This document shows positions 53,865 through 62,489 of a DNA stretch of 64,000 bases, in pieces. Below the pieces are notes generated by a model. The model had not been told where the DNA came from and ran no database searches. It saw nothing but the letters and a program-made list of their open reading frames with translations. The stretch covers positions 1,488,001-1,552,000 of the forward strand of contig NZ_JAHVHT010000001.1 of the NCBI RefSeq assembly GCF_019802125.1, given 5' to 3'. Numbering within the stretch: position 1 is the stretch's first letter; each line of letters opens with the position of its first letter. A program made the translations under genes and the position numbers. The stretch comes from Tateyamaria omphalii. GTDB taxonomy: Bacteria > Pseudomonadota > Alphaproteobacteria > Rhodobacterales > Rhodobacteraceae.

Positions 53865-54737
53865 TCAGATCACACCGACAAACCGGTCGGGCAGCACATA
53901 TTGGGTGCCGTAGTCAGGCCGGTCGAAATGGTAATACCCGGTGTCACCGCGCGGCTTGAACGTACGCTGCATCTTGCGGCGCAGGGGGCGCATGTCGAAC
54001 TCCTCAACCATCTCCAGCTTGGCAAACTCCTCGAACACGGCCCGATCCTCGCCCCGCGCCTCGGCAAACCAATGGCGGCCGATTGAGGCTTCCTTGACCG
54101 ACGCATTCACCTCGTCGGTCACGGCATTGCGATGGTCCATCACGCCCACATAGGCCCCGAAATCACAGAATTTCAGATGCAAGAGATACAGATCGTCCGG
54201 CGTAAACAGCTTGTCAGCCTGGGTAAAATGCCCGCCCCGCGCAATCTTCACGGGTGCGGAAATGATGCACGGCTTGGAATAGTGCGGCGCCGGGCGCACG
54301 TGGCGGCGCGGGCCGATGATGTGATCGGTGATTTCGTCCGGCTCCACATCAATGCGGTGAATGACCTCCAGGCCCAGGGGCGTCAGCACCCGACCTTCGG
54401 GCGCATCCTCCAGAAAATCCAACAAATTGCCGCCCGCCTCCGGGTCACGGACCACCAACTCGTCCACATCGCCCACGATCACGTGGCGATAGTAGCGCCG
54501 TAACCCACCGACAAGGTTGTTCAGCAAGCCCCAGCGCTTGATGTCGAAATTCTTGTGCGGATCGCCCGGAATACCGATGACATTGCACCCCGCGGCAAGC
54601 TCCGCCACCTCGGCCCCGCGCCCATGGTTGATGACATAGCAATTCTCCCGCCCGAACATCTCACCGTAGTGGCGCAGCCACGCCTTGAGGAAAAACGCGT
54701 CATCGCGCACCATGGTCACAGCGGCCACTGTCTGCAT
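53865..54737 (-). CDS. glycosyltransferase family 2-like protein
   Basis: A 290-residue protein of the GT2/GT92-like fold. The N-terminus AAVTMVRDDAFFLKAWLRHYGEMFG is the usual first strand-helix, and the metal-binding DxD-type motif is VGDVDELVV (about residue 93-101). LHLKFCDFG and a late TFKPRGDTGYYHFDRPDYG follow. Such proteins in roseobacters are part of polysaccharide or glycan decoration; donor and acceptor are unknown. No membrane segment is visible. It is divergent from the sulfotransferase-like gene, and the two may act on the same glycan. Confidence 0.82.
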   Translation of the reverse strand: MQTVAAVTMVRDDAFFLKAWLRHYGEMFGRENCYVINHGRGAEVAELAAGCNVIGIPGDPHKNFDIKRWGLLNNLVGGLRRYYRHVIVGDVDELVVRDPEAGGNLLDFLEDAPEGRVLTPLGLEVIHRIDVEPDEITDHIIGPRRHVRPAPHYSKPCIISAPVKIARGGHFTQADKLFTPDDLYLLHLKFCDFGAYVGVMDHRNAVTDEVNASVKEASIGRHWFAEARGEDRAVFEEFAKLEMVEEFDMRPLRRKMQRTFKPRGDTGYYHFDRPDYGTQYVLPDRFVGVI

Positions 54738-54827
54738 CTGCTAAGGTCCTGCCAAATGGGTTCTTTTTGCGCACCCTACCGCAAGCACCCTGACAAGAGA
54801 ATCGTTAATTTGCCGCAAAGGCCGTGC

Positions 54828-55580
54828 ATGACCCTGCCCCCAGACTTCGCCAAGACCGGACTGCATGTAGTGCGCGCGGGCGACACCCCCATCACGCGCT
54901 ACCAGGTCATCGGCGAGCGGTCCTCCGGCACCAACTTCGTCAAGCGCCTGCTCGGGCGGAACACCGACCTGAAACCGACAGAGGCGCTCGGATGGAAACA
55001 CGGCTTCCCGCACATGATGGCTGTGCCACCTGACATGGCCGTGATCCTCGCCGTGCGCAGCGCAGATACATGGGCGCGGTCGATGTTCTCCAAACCCTGG
55101 CACACGACGCCCGCCATGCAGGCCCGGCCCTTCTCCGACTTCATCCGCGCCCCATGGGACACCATCATCGACCGCCCACGCTATTTCGAAGGGTTGATCC
55201 CAAACGGCAGCATCGGCGCCCCTCTCCAACACGACCGCCACCCGGTCACGGGCGCACGCTTTGAAAACCTGTTCAAACTGCGCACAGCAAAACTGCAAGC
55301 CATGCTGTCATTGCTGGGTCGCCACTGCACCTGCGCCGTGATCCGCATGGAAGACGCCCAAGCCGAACCCGAAGCCACGCTGTCGTCCATCACCAGCGTA
55401 TTCGGCACCGCAGCGCCAAACGCCGAATACCGCCCCGTCATCAAAAGGCTCGGCTCAAAGTTCAAAGCCGCCGTGCCAGACCGCCCTGCCTTGCCCGACA
55501 CATGGGCCGACGCGGACATGAACCACCTTCGCGCAGAAATCGATAGCGACCTCGAAGCGCAGCTCGGCTACACCTACTGA
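54828..55580 (+). CDS. P-loop protein, sulfotransferase-like
   Basis: A 250-residue cytosolic protein. Near the N-terminus VIGERSSGTNFVKRLLGRN (about 25-43) looks like the PAPS-binding P-loop of sulfotransferases (xxRSGTxxL), and VILAVRSADTWARSMF (about 69-84) resembles the second PAPS motif (RNPxxxxxS). The middle part (FEGLIPNGSIGAPLQHDRHP) has no clear match. A glycan or lipid is a possible acceptor given the neighbouring glycosyltransferase. ATG 54828 follows AAAGG; an in-frame ATG exists at 54756. Confidence in the sulfotransferase call is moderate. Confidence 0.7.
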   Translation: MTLPPDFAKTGLHVVRAGDTPITRYQVIGERSSGTNFVKRLLGRNTDLKPTEALGWKHGFPHMMAVPPDMAVILAVRSADTWARSMFSKPWHTTPAMQARPFSDFIRAPWDTIIDRPRYFEGLIPNGSIGAPLQHDRHPVTGARFENLFKLRTAKLQAMLSLLGRHCTCAVIRMEDAQAEPEATLSSITSVFGTAAPNAEYRPVIKRLGSKFKAAVPDRPALPDTWADADMNHLRAEIDSDLEAQLGYTY

Positions 55581-55633
55581 TCCCCCTTCATCTTGCCAAA
55601 AAAACTCCGGGGAGCGCGAGGGGCTGGCCCCTC
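55581..55633. repeat. dispersed repeat, copy 2
   Basis: Right after the stop codon comes CTTCATCTTGCCAAAAAAAC with GGGG, then GAGGGGC-TG-GCCCCTC (55618-55633). Both modules match copy 1 at 52836-52960 with few differences; the middle palindrome is missing here. Confidence 0.6.
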
Positions 55634-55669
55634 GTTCCGACGCAAACCATCCAGCGATGCAATGAAAAG

Positions 55670-55746
55670 TGGCGCGGTTGACGGGGCTCGAACCCGCGAC
55701 CCCCGGCGTGACAGGCCGGTACTCTAACCAACTGAGCTACAACCGC
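55670..55746 (-). tRNA. tRNA-Asp (anticodon GTC), copy 1
   Basis: Acceptor stem GCGGTTG/CAACCGC, D-arm TAGCTCAGTTGGTTAGAGTA, anticodon stem CCGGC/GCCGG around CTGTCAC (GTC), T-arm GGTTCGAGCCC and an encoded CCA at 55670-55672. Length 77 bases. Confidence 0.98.
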
Positions 55747-55795
55747 GCATTTTGCCTTTCGGCGCGCCCATTTCTCCGGGACCAGAGGGCAGCAG

Positions 55796-55872
55796 TGGCG
55801 CGGTTGACGGGGCTCGAACCCGCGACCCCCGGCGTGACAGGCCGGTACTCTAACCAACTGAGCTACAACCGC
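55796..55872 (-). tRNA. tRNA-Asp (anticodon GTC), copy 2
   Basis: Identical in all parts to the copy at 55670-55746, with encoded CCA at 55796-55798. It is the upstream copy of a tandem pair separated by 49 bases and probably transcribed with it. Confidence 0.98.
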
Positions 55873-55912
55873 CCGCTGCGTTTGGCGGGTTTATGATCCG
55901 GCCCCCGCCCCG

Positions 55913-56446
55913 TCAAGCGTCTTTTCCGGGCTGTTCGCCAAAATCTGCAGCCAAAGCGTCGAAGGCAGCGCCAGACCATCGCATCGGCACCATCCGCACA
56001 GGTGCATCAAGCAAGGTATCGTCGGCCGCTGGCCCTTCCTGCCCGCCAAGACGACGATAAAATCGACGCGCGCCTGAATTGCCTTCCAGAACGTGGAGGA
56101 GCAGTTCAGTCACGCCTTCCTGCTTCAACCGCGCTGCTAGGCTGCGCAACAATCGTTCACCGATGCCGCCACCGCGCATCTCGGGGTCGACATGCAGGTT
56201 ATCGACAATCGGCACGTCACCGCGTTCTGCCGCGACAAAGCCCAACACCTCTCCTGCCCGCTCGGCCAGAAGGATCAGGCGGTGCGCTGGCCAGGTGTCC
56301 CATCGCGCACGCATATTGGCTTCCAGCGGGGCCTCCAACACTTCAGGCGGAACAAACGGCGCGTAAGACGCGCGCCAGCTCCGTGCGTGAAGCGCAGCGA
56401 TGTGAGGTGCGTCAGCTGGAACCGCATCGCGCAAAAACACCGTCAT
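55913..56446 (-). CDS. GNAT family N-acetyltransferase
   Basis: A 177-residue acetyltransferase of the GNAT fold with motif A as VDPEMRGGGIGERLLRSLAARL at about 86-107 (RGGGIG) and a following LHVLEGNSGARRFYRRLGG motif B. The start overlaps the stop of the pirin gene by four bases (ATGA), so the two are translated together. The substrate is unknown. Confidence 0.9.
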   Translation of the reverse strand: MTVFLRDAVPADAPHIAALHARSWRASYAPFVPPEVLEAPLEANMRARWDTWPAHRLILLAERAGEVLGFVAAERGDVPIVDNLHVDPEMRGGGIGERLLRSLAARLKQEGVTELLLHVLEGNSGARRFYRRLGGQEGPAADDTLLDAPVRMVPMRWSGAAFDALAADFGEQPGKDA

Positions 56447-57381
56447 TTCTCGGGCAACGGAATGAACTCCTCGTCATCGCCTGGCGGCAGTTGGAACCGG
56501 CCATGGGCCCAGTCGCCCGCGCGCCACGCCTCTTTCGCCGCATCAATCCGGTCCTGCGACGAGGCGACGAAATTCCACCAGATGTAGCGCGATCCCTCCA
56601 GCGTCGCGCCGCCGAGCAGCATGAGCCGCGCGCCCTGATCACCAGCGGTCAAAGAGATTGCGTCGCCCGGGCGGAACACCATCATCTGGCCTGCCTCGTA
56701 GACGTCTCCGGCCACCGTGATCTCCCCGTCGACCACGTAAACGCCGCGATCCTCATGATTGTCGGGCAGTGGGATGCGGGCGCCCGCCTCCAACACGGCG
56801 TCGGCATAGAACATCTCTGAAAAGGTCTCGACCGGTGCACGCTCGCCCCAGGCATCGCCCAGGATCAGGCGCACCTCCTTTCCCTCGCCTTCCAGCACCG
56901 GCAGCGTGTCCTTGGCTGCGTGCTGGAAATCGGCGGGATTGTCCTCGGCACCCTTGGGCAGCGCGACCCAGGTCTGGATGCCGAACAGATTGTGCGGCTT
57001 TTGCCGGATCTCGCCATCGGTGCGTTCCGAATGGGTGATGCCATGACCGGCCACCATCCAGTTCACCGCCCCCGGTTCGATCCACTGGTCGGTGCCAAGG
57101 CTGTCGCGGTGATGGATCTTGCCCTTGTAAAGATAGGTGACCGTGGCCAGCCCGATATGCGGGTGCGGGCGCACGTCGATGCCCTTGCCGGTCACGAACT
57201 CCGCCGGGCCCATCTGATCAAAGAAGATGAAGGGCCCCACCATCTGGCGGCGCGGCGCGGGCAAGGCGCGGCGGACTTCAAAGCCACCGAGGTCACGGGC
57301 ACGCGGCACGATGACGGTTTCGATGGCGTCCACGGCGTCGCCCTTTGGACAATCAGGATCGAGTGCAGGGTTCCAGCTCAT
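56443..57381 (-). CDS. pirin family protein
   Basis: A 312-residue bicupin. The N-terminal cupin has the metal-binding histidines RPHPHIGLATVTYLYKGKIHHRDSLG (about 55-80) and HGITHSERTDG with a glutamate, as in pirins and quercetinase-type YhhW. The C-terminal cupin contains YVVDGEITVAGDVYEAGQMMVF. Pirins include quercetin dioxygenases and transcription cofactors; the activity here is unknown. ATG 57381 follows AAGGGAGA. It is in one operon with the GNAT gene. Confidence 0.93.
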   Translation of the reverse strand: MSWNPALDPDCPKGDAVDAIETVIVPRARDLGGFEVRRALPAPRRQMVGPFIFFDQMGPAEFVTGKGIDVRPHPHIGLATVTYLYKGKIHHRDSLGTDQWIEPGAVNWMVAGHGITHSERTDGEIRQKPHNLFGIQTWVALPKGAEDNPADFQHAAKDTLPVLEGEGKEVRLILGDAWGERAPVETFSEMFYADAVLEAGARIPLPDNHEDRGVYVVDGEITVAGDVYEAGQMMVFRPGDAISLTAGDQGARLMLLGGATLEGSRYIWWNFVASSQDRIDAAKEAWRAGDWAHGRFQLPPGDDEEFIPLPEK

Positions 57382-57621
57382 GACATCTCCCTTCATGCAG
57401 TGTCACACAAAGATAACCGTGTCCGGGCCGACAACAACCACCACCTCAGCACCACTGTTGTGCGCAAAATCGGCGGTCCTAGGCAGGCCAGTGCCAGGCG
57501 GGTGCCTCTTCAGGTGTCAGGAGTCAGTAAAGCGCACAACGACGTGGCGAGGTGCGACGCTCATCTGCGCTGCCGTTGCGCACGACGACGCCAAGCTCAA
57601 AAGTGGTGGTGCGGATGTTCA

Positions 57622-57697
<76 letters not shown>

Positions 57698-57745
57698 GTC
57701 CGACGCGCTTTTAGGACAAGCGGCACCGGGTCTGCAAGCGCATTA

Positions 57746-58318
57746 TCACAGGCGGCGATGTACGCCGTTTTCGACGACATAAATCATACCCTGCCCGCCC
57801 GGCAAATCCCCCAGACTGGCGGATGGCTGGCCCAATGCGACCGTCCGCAACATGCGCGATGTGATCCCGTGGGTCACGCATAATGTCGGCGCCGTCAGGC
57901 TGCTTAGAAAGTCCACGCAACGGGCACGCAATGCGGCAAAGCCCTCACCCTCAGGCGCATGTTCGTAAAGGGCCAGTGGACCGTCCGGTGTATCGTCCTG
58001 AACGGCGCCGCCCGGGCTCACCTCAGTTCTCAGCTTGCCGGACCAGAGCCCGACACCAATCTCGCGCAGGCGGGCATCCGTATGCAATTCCGGAACCTGA
58101 TGGGCCAGCGCAATGGCCGCCGTTTCAAAGGCGCGGCCCTGTGGGCTGACGCGCACGTCGAAACCATTCAGCTCATGTGCAGCCAATGTCTCGGCCAGCG
58201 CTTCGGCCTGCGCGCGCCCCCGCTCCGTCAACGGAGAGTTCAGCGCACCCTGAAACCGCCCTTCGGCGTTCCAGACCGTTTCACCATGGCGCATCACGTA
58301 AATCGGTTGAAAAGCCAT
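57746..58318 (-). CDS. histidine phosphatase family protein
   Basis: A 190-residue protein of the phosphoglycerate mutase-like branch. The phosphohistidine motif is YVMRHGETVWN (H10 region), with RVSPQGRAFETAAIA carrying the second arginine, the acid in LREIGVGLWSG, and the second histidine in CVTHGITSRML. Such proteins are phosphatases or mutases; the substrate cannot be told. It lies between two valine tRNA genes, all on the minus strand. Confidence 0.92.
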   Translation of the reverse strand: MAFQPIYVMRHGETVWNAEGRFQGALNSPLTERGRAQAEALAETLAAHELNGFDVRVSPQGRAFETAAIALAHQVPELHTDARLREIGVGLWSGKLRTEVSPGGAVQDDTPDGPLALYEHAPEGEGFAALRARCVDFLSSLTAPTLCVTHGITSRMLRTVALGQPSASLGDLPGGQGMIYVVENGVHRRL

Positions 58319-58339
58319 GGCGCCACCTCCTGAAACGAC

Positions 58340-58365
58340 AAAAGCACACCGGCGGGTGTGCTTTT
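58340..58365 (-). terminator. Rho-independent terminator after tRNA-Val(CAC)
   Basis: On the minus strand AAAAGCACACC pairs with GGTGTGCTTTT around a four-base loop, with the T-rich arm closing it, two bases after the tRNA. Confidence 0.7.
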
Positions 58366-58367
58366 GA

Positions 58368-58442
58368 TGGTGGGTGATAAGAGATTCGAACTCCTGACAT
58401 CTTCGATGTGAACGAAGCGCTCTACCACTGAGCTAATCACCC
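58368..58442 (-). tRNA. tRNA-Val (anticodon CAC)
   Basis: Acceptor stem GGGTGAT/ATCACCC, D-arm TAGCTCAGTGGTAGAGC, anticodon stem CTTCG/CGAAG around TTCACAT (CAC, valine), T-arm GAGTTCGAATCTC, CCA encoded at 58368-58370. Length 75 bases. Confidence 0.96.
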
Positions 58443-58499
58443 AAGTTCGCGCGTCTTAGCCAACTGCACGAACCCATGCAAGAGGTCCGCAGCCAAAAA

Positions 58500-58961
58500 C
58501 TACTCGGCAGCCTTATCCGTCGCAGCTGCGGGCTCCGATGTGTCGGCCGAACCTTCCGAGGCGGCGTCGCTTTGACGGATACGCGCGACAAACATCCGGC
58601 CCGACGCGAGCTTCTTTTCGCGGTTGACCTTGACCTTTCCCAGCGGTTGGAGGTTCAGGGCCCGCCCATCCTTGAGCGCATCGCCCAACACCGCGAGCGT
58701 CGCCTCCACCGCCGGTTTGACATCTTTCTTCTTCATGCCGCTGCGCGCGACGACGGCGTCAACAAGTTCCTTCTTGCGCATCATCGGCCCGGCAACCACG
58801 GGCGTCGGCGCATCAACAACCACCGGCGACGCCGTGGCCGCCGCCGCCTTCGTTGTGGTCGTTGCAGTCGACTTCGACTTGGCCATCGTTGTGCGCGGTT
58901 TGGCAGCGCTGCTGCGCGTTGTCGTGGTTTTCGTGGTGGTTTTCGTTGTGCGGGTCGCCAT
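58500..58961 (-). CDS. HU-family DNA-binding protein with long basic Thr/Lys/Ala-rich N-terminal tail
   Basis: A 153-residue protein. Residues 1-57 are low complexity, rich in threonine, lysine and alanine (TTKTTTKTTTTRSS and similar), like the tails of histone H1-type bacterial proteins. From about residue 60 to 128 an HU/IHF fold is visible (RKKELVDAVVARSGMKKKDVKPAVEATLAVLGDALKDGRALNLQPLGKVKVN) but the DNA-contacting arms look shortened. The last 25 residues are acidic and alanine-rich. It probably compacts or bends DNA; the tail would add sequence-independent contacts. Its start is about 200 bases from the lon end. Confidence 0.85.
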   Translation of the reverse strand: MATRTTKTTTKTTTTRSSAAKPRTTMAKSKSTATTTTKAAAATASPVVVDAPTPVVAGPMMRKKELVDAVVARSGMKKKDVKPAVEATLAVLGDALKDGRALNLQPLGKVKVNREKKLASGRMFVARIRQSDAASEGSADTSEPAAATDKAAE

Positions 58962-59117
58962 TCTCGGGCCTCTTCATGTCGGAACTGCTTTCACCAAGTG
59001 TTACCGCGAAATGATGAATCGTTCTACATGCGCGAAACAAATCCTCGGGTACGGGTGACATTGTCGCATCTAAATCAACAATGACGAACATTCAGTTGAC
59101 GGATCGACTGCATAAAG

Positions 59118-59149
59118 AAGGGCGCGCAAGCAACTGCTTGCACGCCCTT
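59118..59149 (-). terminator. terminator after lon
   Basis: AAGGGCGCGCAAGCA and TGCTTGCACGCCCTT pair over 15 positions with one G-U. It lies 18 bases past the lon stop, with TTTTT on the plus-strand side and TTCTTT on the minus-strand side. Confidence 0.75.
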
Positions 59150-59166
59150 TTTCCGTCTTGCAACGC

Positions 59167-61575
59167 TTAGTGAGCCGTGGCGCCGGTACTCGTATCGCGT
59201 GCAGCCGCCGCTGCGGCAGCCGCCGCCTCTTCCGCAGCTTCATCCCATTCGATGGCATCCGGCGTGGACACCAAGGCGCGTTCGAGAACCTCTCTCACAT
59301 GCGTGACCGGAATGATCTTCAGACCTTCCTTCACGTTGTCGGGGATGTCGGCCAGATCTTTCTCGTTCTCTTCTGGAATGAGGACGGTCTTGATCCCGCC
59401 GCGCAATGCTGCGAGCAGCTTCTCCTTGAGCCCCCCGATCGGCATCGCGTTGCCCCGCAGGCTGACCTCGCCCGTCATCGCGATGTCCTTGCGCACCGGA
59501 ATGCCGGTCAGCACAGACACGATGGACGTCACCATGGCCAAGCCAGCACTTGGGCCATCCTTGGGCGTGGCGCCGTCGGGCACGTGCACGTGAATGTCGA
59601 GCCTGTCGAATTGCGGCGGTTTGACACCGATGTCCGGGCTGATGGACCGGACGTACGAGCTGGCTGCGTCGATGGATTCCTTCATCACGTCGCCCAGTTT
59701 GCCCGTCGTTTTCATCCGGCCTTTGCCCGGCAGCTTCAGCGCTTCGATGTGCAACAGATCACCGCCGACGGACGTCCAAGCCAGTCCTGTCACCACACCG
59801 ATCTGATCATCCTGTTCCGCCAAGCCATAGCGATGCTTCCGCACGCCAAGGAAATCGTCGAGATTCTCGGAAGTTACAACAACTTCCTCAACCTCTTTCT
59901 TGACGATCTTGGTCAGCGATTTCCGCGCCACCTTGGCGATCTCGCGCTCCAGGTTCCGCACGCCCGCCTCGCGGGTGTAATAGCGGATGATGTCGCTCAA
60001 CGCTTCATCGGTCAGTTCGAACTCTTTGGCCTTCAGGCCGTGGTTCTTCACCTGTTTCGCGATCAGGTGCTGCTTGGCAATCTCGCGCTTCTCATCCTCG
60101 GTGTAGCCGGCCAGCGGAATGATCTCCATCCGGTCCAGCAGAGGCCCAGGCATGTTGTAGCTGTTCGACGTGGTCAGGAACATCACGTTCGACAGGTCGT
60201 ATTCGACCTCCAGATAGTGGTCCACAAACGTGCCGTTCTGCTCCGGATCCAATACCTCGAGCATGGCCGACGCCGGGTCGCCGCGGAAGTCCTGCCCCAT
60301 CTTGTCGATCTCATCGAGCAGGATCAGCGGGTTCGTCGTCTTCGCCTTTTTCAGCGCCTGAATGATCTTGCCGGGCATCGACCCGATGTAAGTACGTCTA
60401 TGGCCGCGAATCTCGCTCTCATCGCGCACACCACCCAAGGAGATGCGGATAAACTCGCGCCCCGTCGCCTTGGCAACCGACTTCCCAAGCGAGGTTTTAC
60501 CCACTCCGGGCGGGCCAACCAAACACATGATCGGGCCCTTCATCTTCTTCGAACGCTGCTGAACGGCCAGATACTCGACGATCCGTTCCTTGACCTTCTC
60601 AAGGCCATAGTGATCGGCGTCCAAAATGTCCTGCGCCCGGCCCAGATCTTTCTTCACGCGGGATTTCACGCCCCACGGGATCGACAGCATCCAGTCCAGA
60701 TAGTTGCGCACGACCGTGGCTTCGGCGCTCATCGGCGACATGTTCTTGAGCTTCTTCAGCTCGGCATCCGCCTTCTCGCGCGCCTCTTTCGACAGCTTGG
60801 TGGCTTCGATTTTCTCTTCTAGTTCAGCAACTTCGTTCTTGCCGTCCTCGCCATCGCCCAGCTCCTGCTGGATCGCCTTCATCTGCTCGTTCAGGTAATA
60901 TTCGCGCTGCGTCCGCTCCATCTGGGACTTCACGCGGGTCTTGATCTTCTTCTCGACCTGCAGAACGGACATTTCCCCCTGCATCAGGCCATAGACCTTC
61001 TCCAAACGCTCGCTCACCGCCAGCGTCTCAAGCAGGTCCTGCTTCTGATCAACCTCGATACCCAGATGCCCGGCGACCAGATCGGCCAGTTTCGCAGGCT
61101 CGGTGGTTTCCCCAACGGCGGCCAGCGCCTCTTCGGGAATGTTCTTCTTCACCTTGGCATAACGCTCGAACTCGTCGGCAACGGACCGCAGCAGCGCTTC
61201 GGTCGTGGCAACGTCACCCGGCATCTCGGTAAGATACTCGGCGCGCGCCTCAAAGAAGTTGTCGTTGTCCAGGTATTCGGTGATGCGCACCCGCGCCTGC
61301 CCCTCGACCAGCACTTTGACGGTGCCATCGGGCAGTTTCAGCAGTTGCAACACATTCGCCAGCACACCGGCCTTGAAGATGCCGGCGGCTTCGGGATCAT
61401 CCTCGGACGGGTCAATCTGGCTCGACAGCAGGATTTGCTTGTCGTCGGCCATGACCTCTTCCAGCGCGCGCACGGATTTGTCGCGGCCCACGAACAGGGG
61501 CACGATCATGTGGGGAAATACCACAATGTCGCGTAACGGCAGCACCGGGTAAGAGGCGTTGAGTGGCTCTTGCAT
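59167..61575 (-). CDS. lon: ATP-dependent protease Lon
   Basis: An 802-residue AAA+ protease for damaged and regulatory proteins. The N-terminal substrate domain starts LPLRDIVVFPHMIVPLFVGR, the ATPase has Walker A GPPGVGKTS (about residue 355) and Walker B ILLDEIDKM, and the C-terminal protease domain has the Ser in PKDGPSAGLAM (about 680) and the Lys in GGLKEKLLAALRGG. A short Ala-rich tail is added. ATG 61575 is preferred (AAGGAA upstream) over the TTG two codons before it. Confidence 0.97.
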   Translation of the reverse strand: MQEPLNASYPVLPLRDIVVFPHMIVPLFVGRDKSVRALEEVMADDKQILLSSQIDPSEDDPEAAGIFKAGVLANVLQLLKLPDGTVKVLVEGQARVRITEYLDNDNFFEARAEYLTEMPGDVATTEALLRSVADEFERYAKVKKNIPEEALAAVGETTEPAKLADLVAGHLGIEVDQKQDLLETLAVSERLEKVYGLMQGEMSVLQVEKKIKTRVKSQMERTQREYYLNEQMKAIQQELGDGEDGKNEVAELEEKIEATKLSKEAREKADAELKKLKNMSPMSAEATVVRNYLDWMLSIPWGVKSRVKKDLGRAQDILDADHYGLEKVKERIVEYLAVQQRSKKMKGPIMCLVGPPGVGKTSLGKSVAKATGREFIRISLGGVRDESEIRGHRRTYIGSMPGKIIQALKKAKTTNPLILLDEIDKMGQDFRGDPASAMLEVLDPEQNGTFVDHYLEVEYDLSNVMFLTTSNSYNMPGPLLDRMEIIPLAGYTEDEKREIAKQHLIAKQVKNHGLKAKEFELTDEALSDIIRYYTREAGVRNLEREIAKVARKSLTKIVKKEVEEVVVTSENLDDFLGVRKHRYGLAEQDDQIGVVTGLAWTSVGGDLLHIEALKLPGKGRMKTTGKLGDVMKESIDAASSYVRSISPDIGVKPPQFDRLDIHVHVPDGATPKDGPSAGLAMVTSIVSVLTGIPVRKDIAMTGEVSLRGNAMPIGGLKEKLLAALRGGIKTVLIPEENEKDLADIPDNVKEGLKIIPVTHVREVLERALVSTPDAIEWDEAAEEAAAAAAAAARDTSTGATAH

Positions 61576-61892
61576 GCTCAAAAGTTCCTTATCATTGGCA
61601 AGACAGCGCGGCCCCGCTTTGCGGCAACCAGTGGCTGTCTCCGTGTGTCGGACTGTTTGATCTGTGATCCCAGCCCATGGGTTTCAAGGTGTATCCTGCC
61701 GCGCAAGGGGCAAGGGTGCAATGGGGCCGGGCAAACTGTCCCCAGTTTTTTGGCACAAATTGTCGTGGGTCCACCGATCAAAACCGCAACATAACCGAAT
61801 GCCAGCGCCGCCGTGCGGCAATCTGCGCGCGGACATGCTGCTTGATCCTTGGGCAGACGGCCTAAATCCCAGCGCTCAGGAGGATTTACCCC
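61576..61892. other. gene-free stretch between divergent lon and the DUF4149-like gene
   Basis: About 315 bases with no protein-like frame. It must contain the promoters of both flanking genes. A CTTGAAA-like hexamer on the lon side was considered as a heat-shock site but has no -10 at the right distance. An AGGAGG ribosome site lies at the end, before 61893. Confidence 0.4.
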
Positions 61893-62285
61893 ATGTCCAC
61901 ACTCGCCCTGTTGCTGACCGCCCTGCTTTTTGGCGGCATGACATTGTTTTCCTTCGGCTTTGCCGCCGTACTCTTTGCCATTTACGGGCCTGATGATGCG
62001 CGGCGCGGCATCCGAAACACGTTTCCTCACTATTATTTGTGGGTCATCGCCACCGCAGCCGTGACCGGAGCCGTTGCCTATCCGGTCAGCACGTTGGCCG
62101 CCTGGCTTTTGTTCGCCATCGCGCTCAGCACCGCCTATGCGCGGCAAATGCTGATGCTGCAAATCAATGCCGCGACCGACAGCGGCAACGCGGGCCGGTT
62201 CAAGATGTTGCACGGGGTCAGTGTGATGATTCAATTGGTGCAAATCGGTATGGCGGGCTGGGCGCTCGCGCTGGTGGCTGGCTGA
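61893..62285 (+). CDS. DUF4149-like small membrane protein
   Basis: A 130-residue protein with four hydrophobic segments. The late pattern GRFKMLHGVSVMIQLVQIGMAGWALA, with a histidine and a Gln-Leu-Val-Gln turn, and the first helix LLFGGMTLFSFGFAAVLFAIYG match the DUF4149/TMEM205-like family as I know it. AGGAGG lies nine bases before ATG 61893. Function unknown. Confidence 0.8.
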   Translation: MSTLALLLTALLFGGMTLFSFGFAAVLFAIYGPDDARRGIRNTFPHYYLWVIATAAVTGAVAYPVSTLAAWLLFAIALSTAYARQMLMLQINAATDSGNAGRFKMLHGVSVMIQLVQIGMAGWALALVAG

Positions 62286-62327
62286 TCAGCGGGGATGGCA
62301 CGCGCAATGCGCACCAACCCCCATCAC

Positions 62328-62396
62328 TCACACGAGAGTGAGGACCGCCAAAGCGGATACTGAAAACCAAACAAACGAAAATACAGCAAATTGCAT
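62328..62396 (-). CDS. possible 22-residue hydrophobic peptide
   Basis: A short frame from ATG 62396 to a TGA at 62328 on the minus strand, 94 bases after the tgt stop. It is almost wholly hydrophobic (starts MQFAVFSFVWFSVSAL) and would form one membrane helix. GGGGGGA lies six bases before the start. It is too short for statistics, so confidence is limited. Confidence 0.4.
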   Translation of the reverse strand: MQFAVFSFVWFSVSALAVLTLV

Positions 62397-62489
62397 GGCG
62401 GTCCCCCCCAGGGTGCGTGACATCATCACCATAGCCGCAAGCGCATGCTCCAGCGATGGAGGTATTCCTGACCCCAAAGCACCCCGGGG

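Noticed and set aside
55670..55872. The tandem tRNA-Asp genes as an attachment site for a mobile element
   Set aside because: No integrase, no partial tRNA copy with element genes and no change of gene character is seen; the second copy is complete with CCA, so a simple duplication explains it.
61576..61760. A CTTGAAA hexamer with CCCATGG next to it upstream of lon, like parts of a heat-shock sigma-32 promoter
   Set aside because: The two elements are directly adjacent instead of 13-17 bases apart, and no other -10 candidate is at the right distance.
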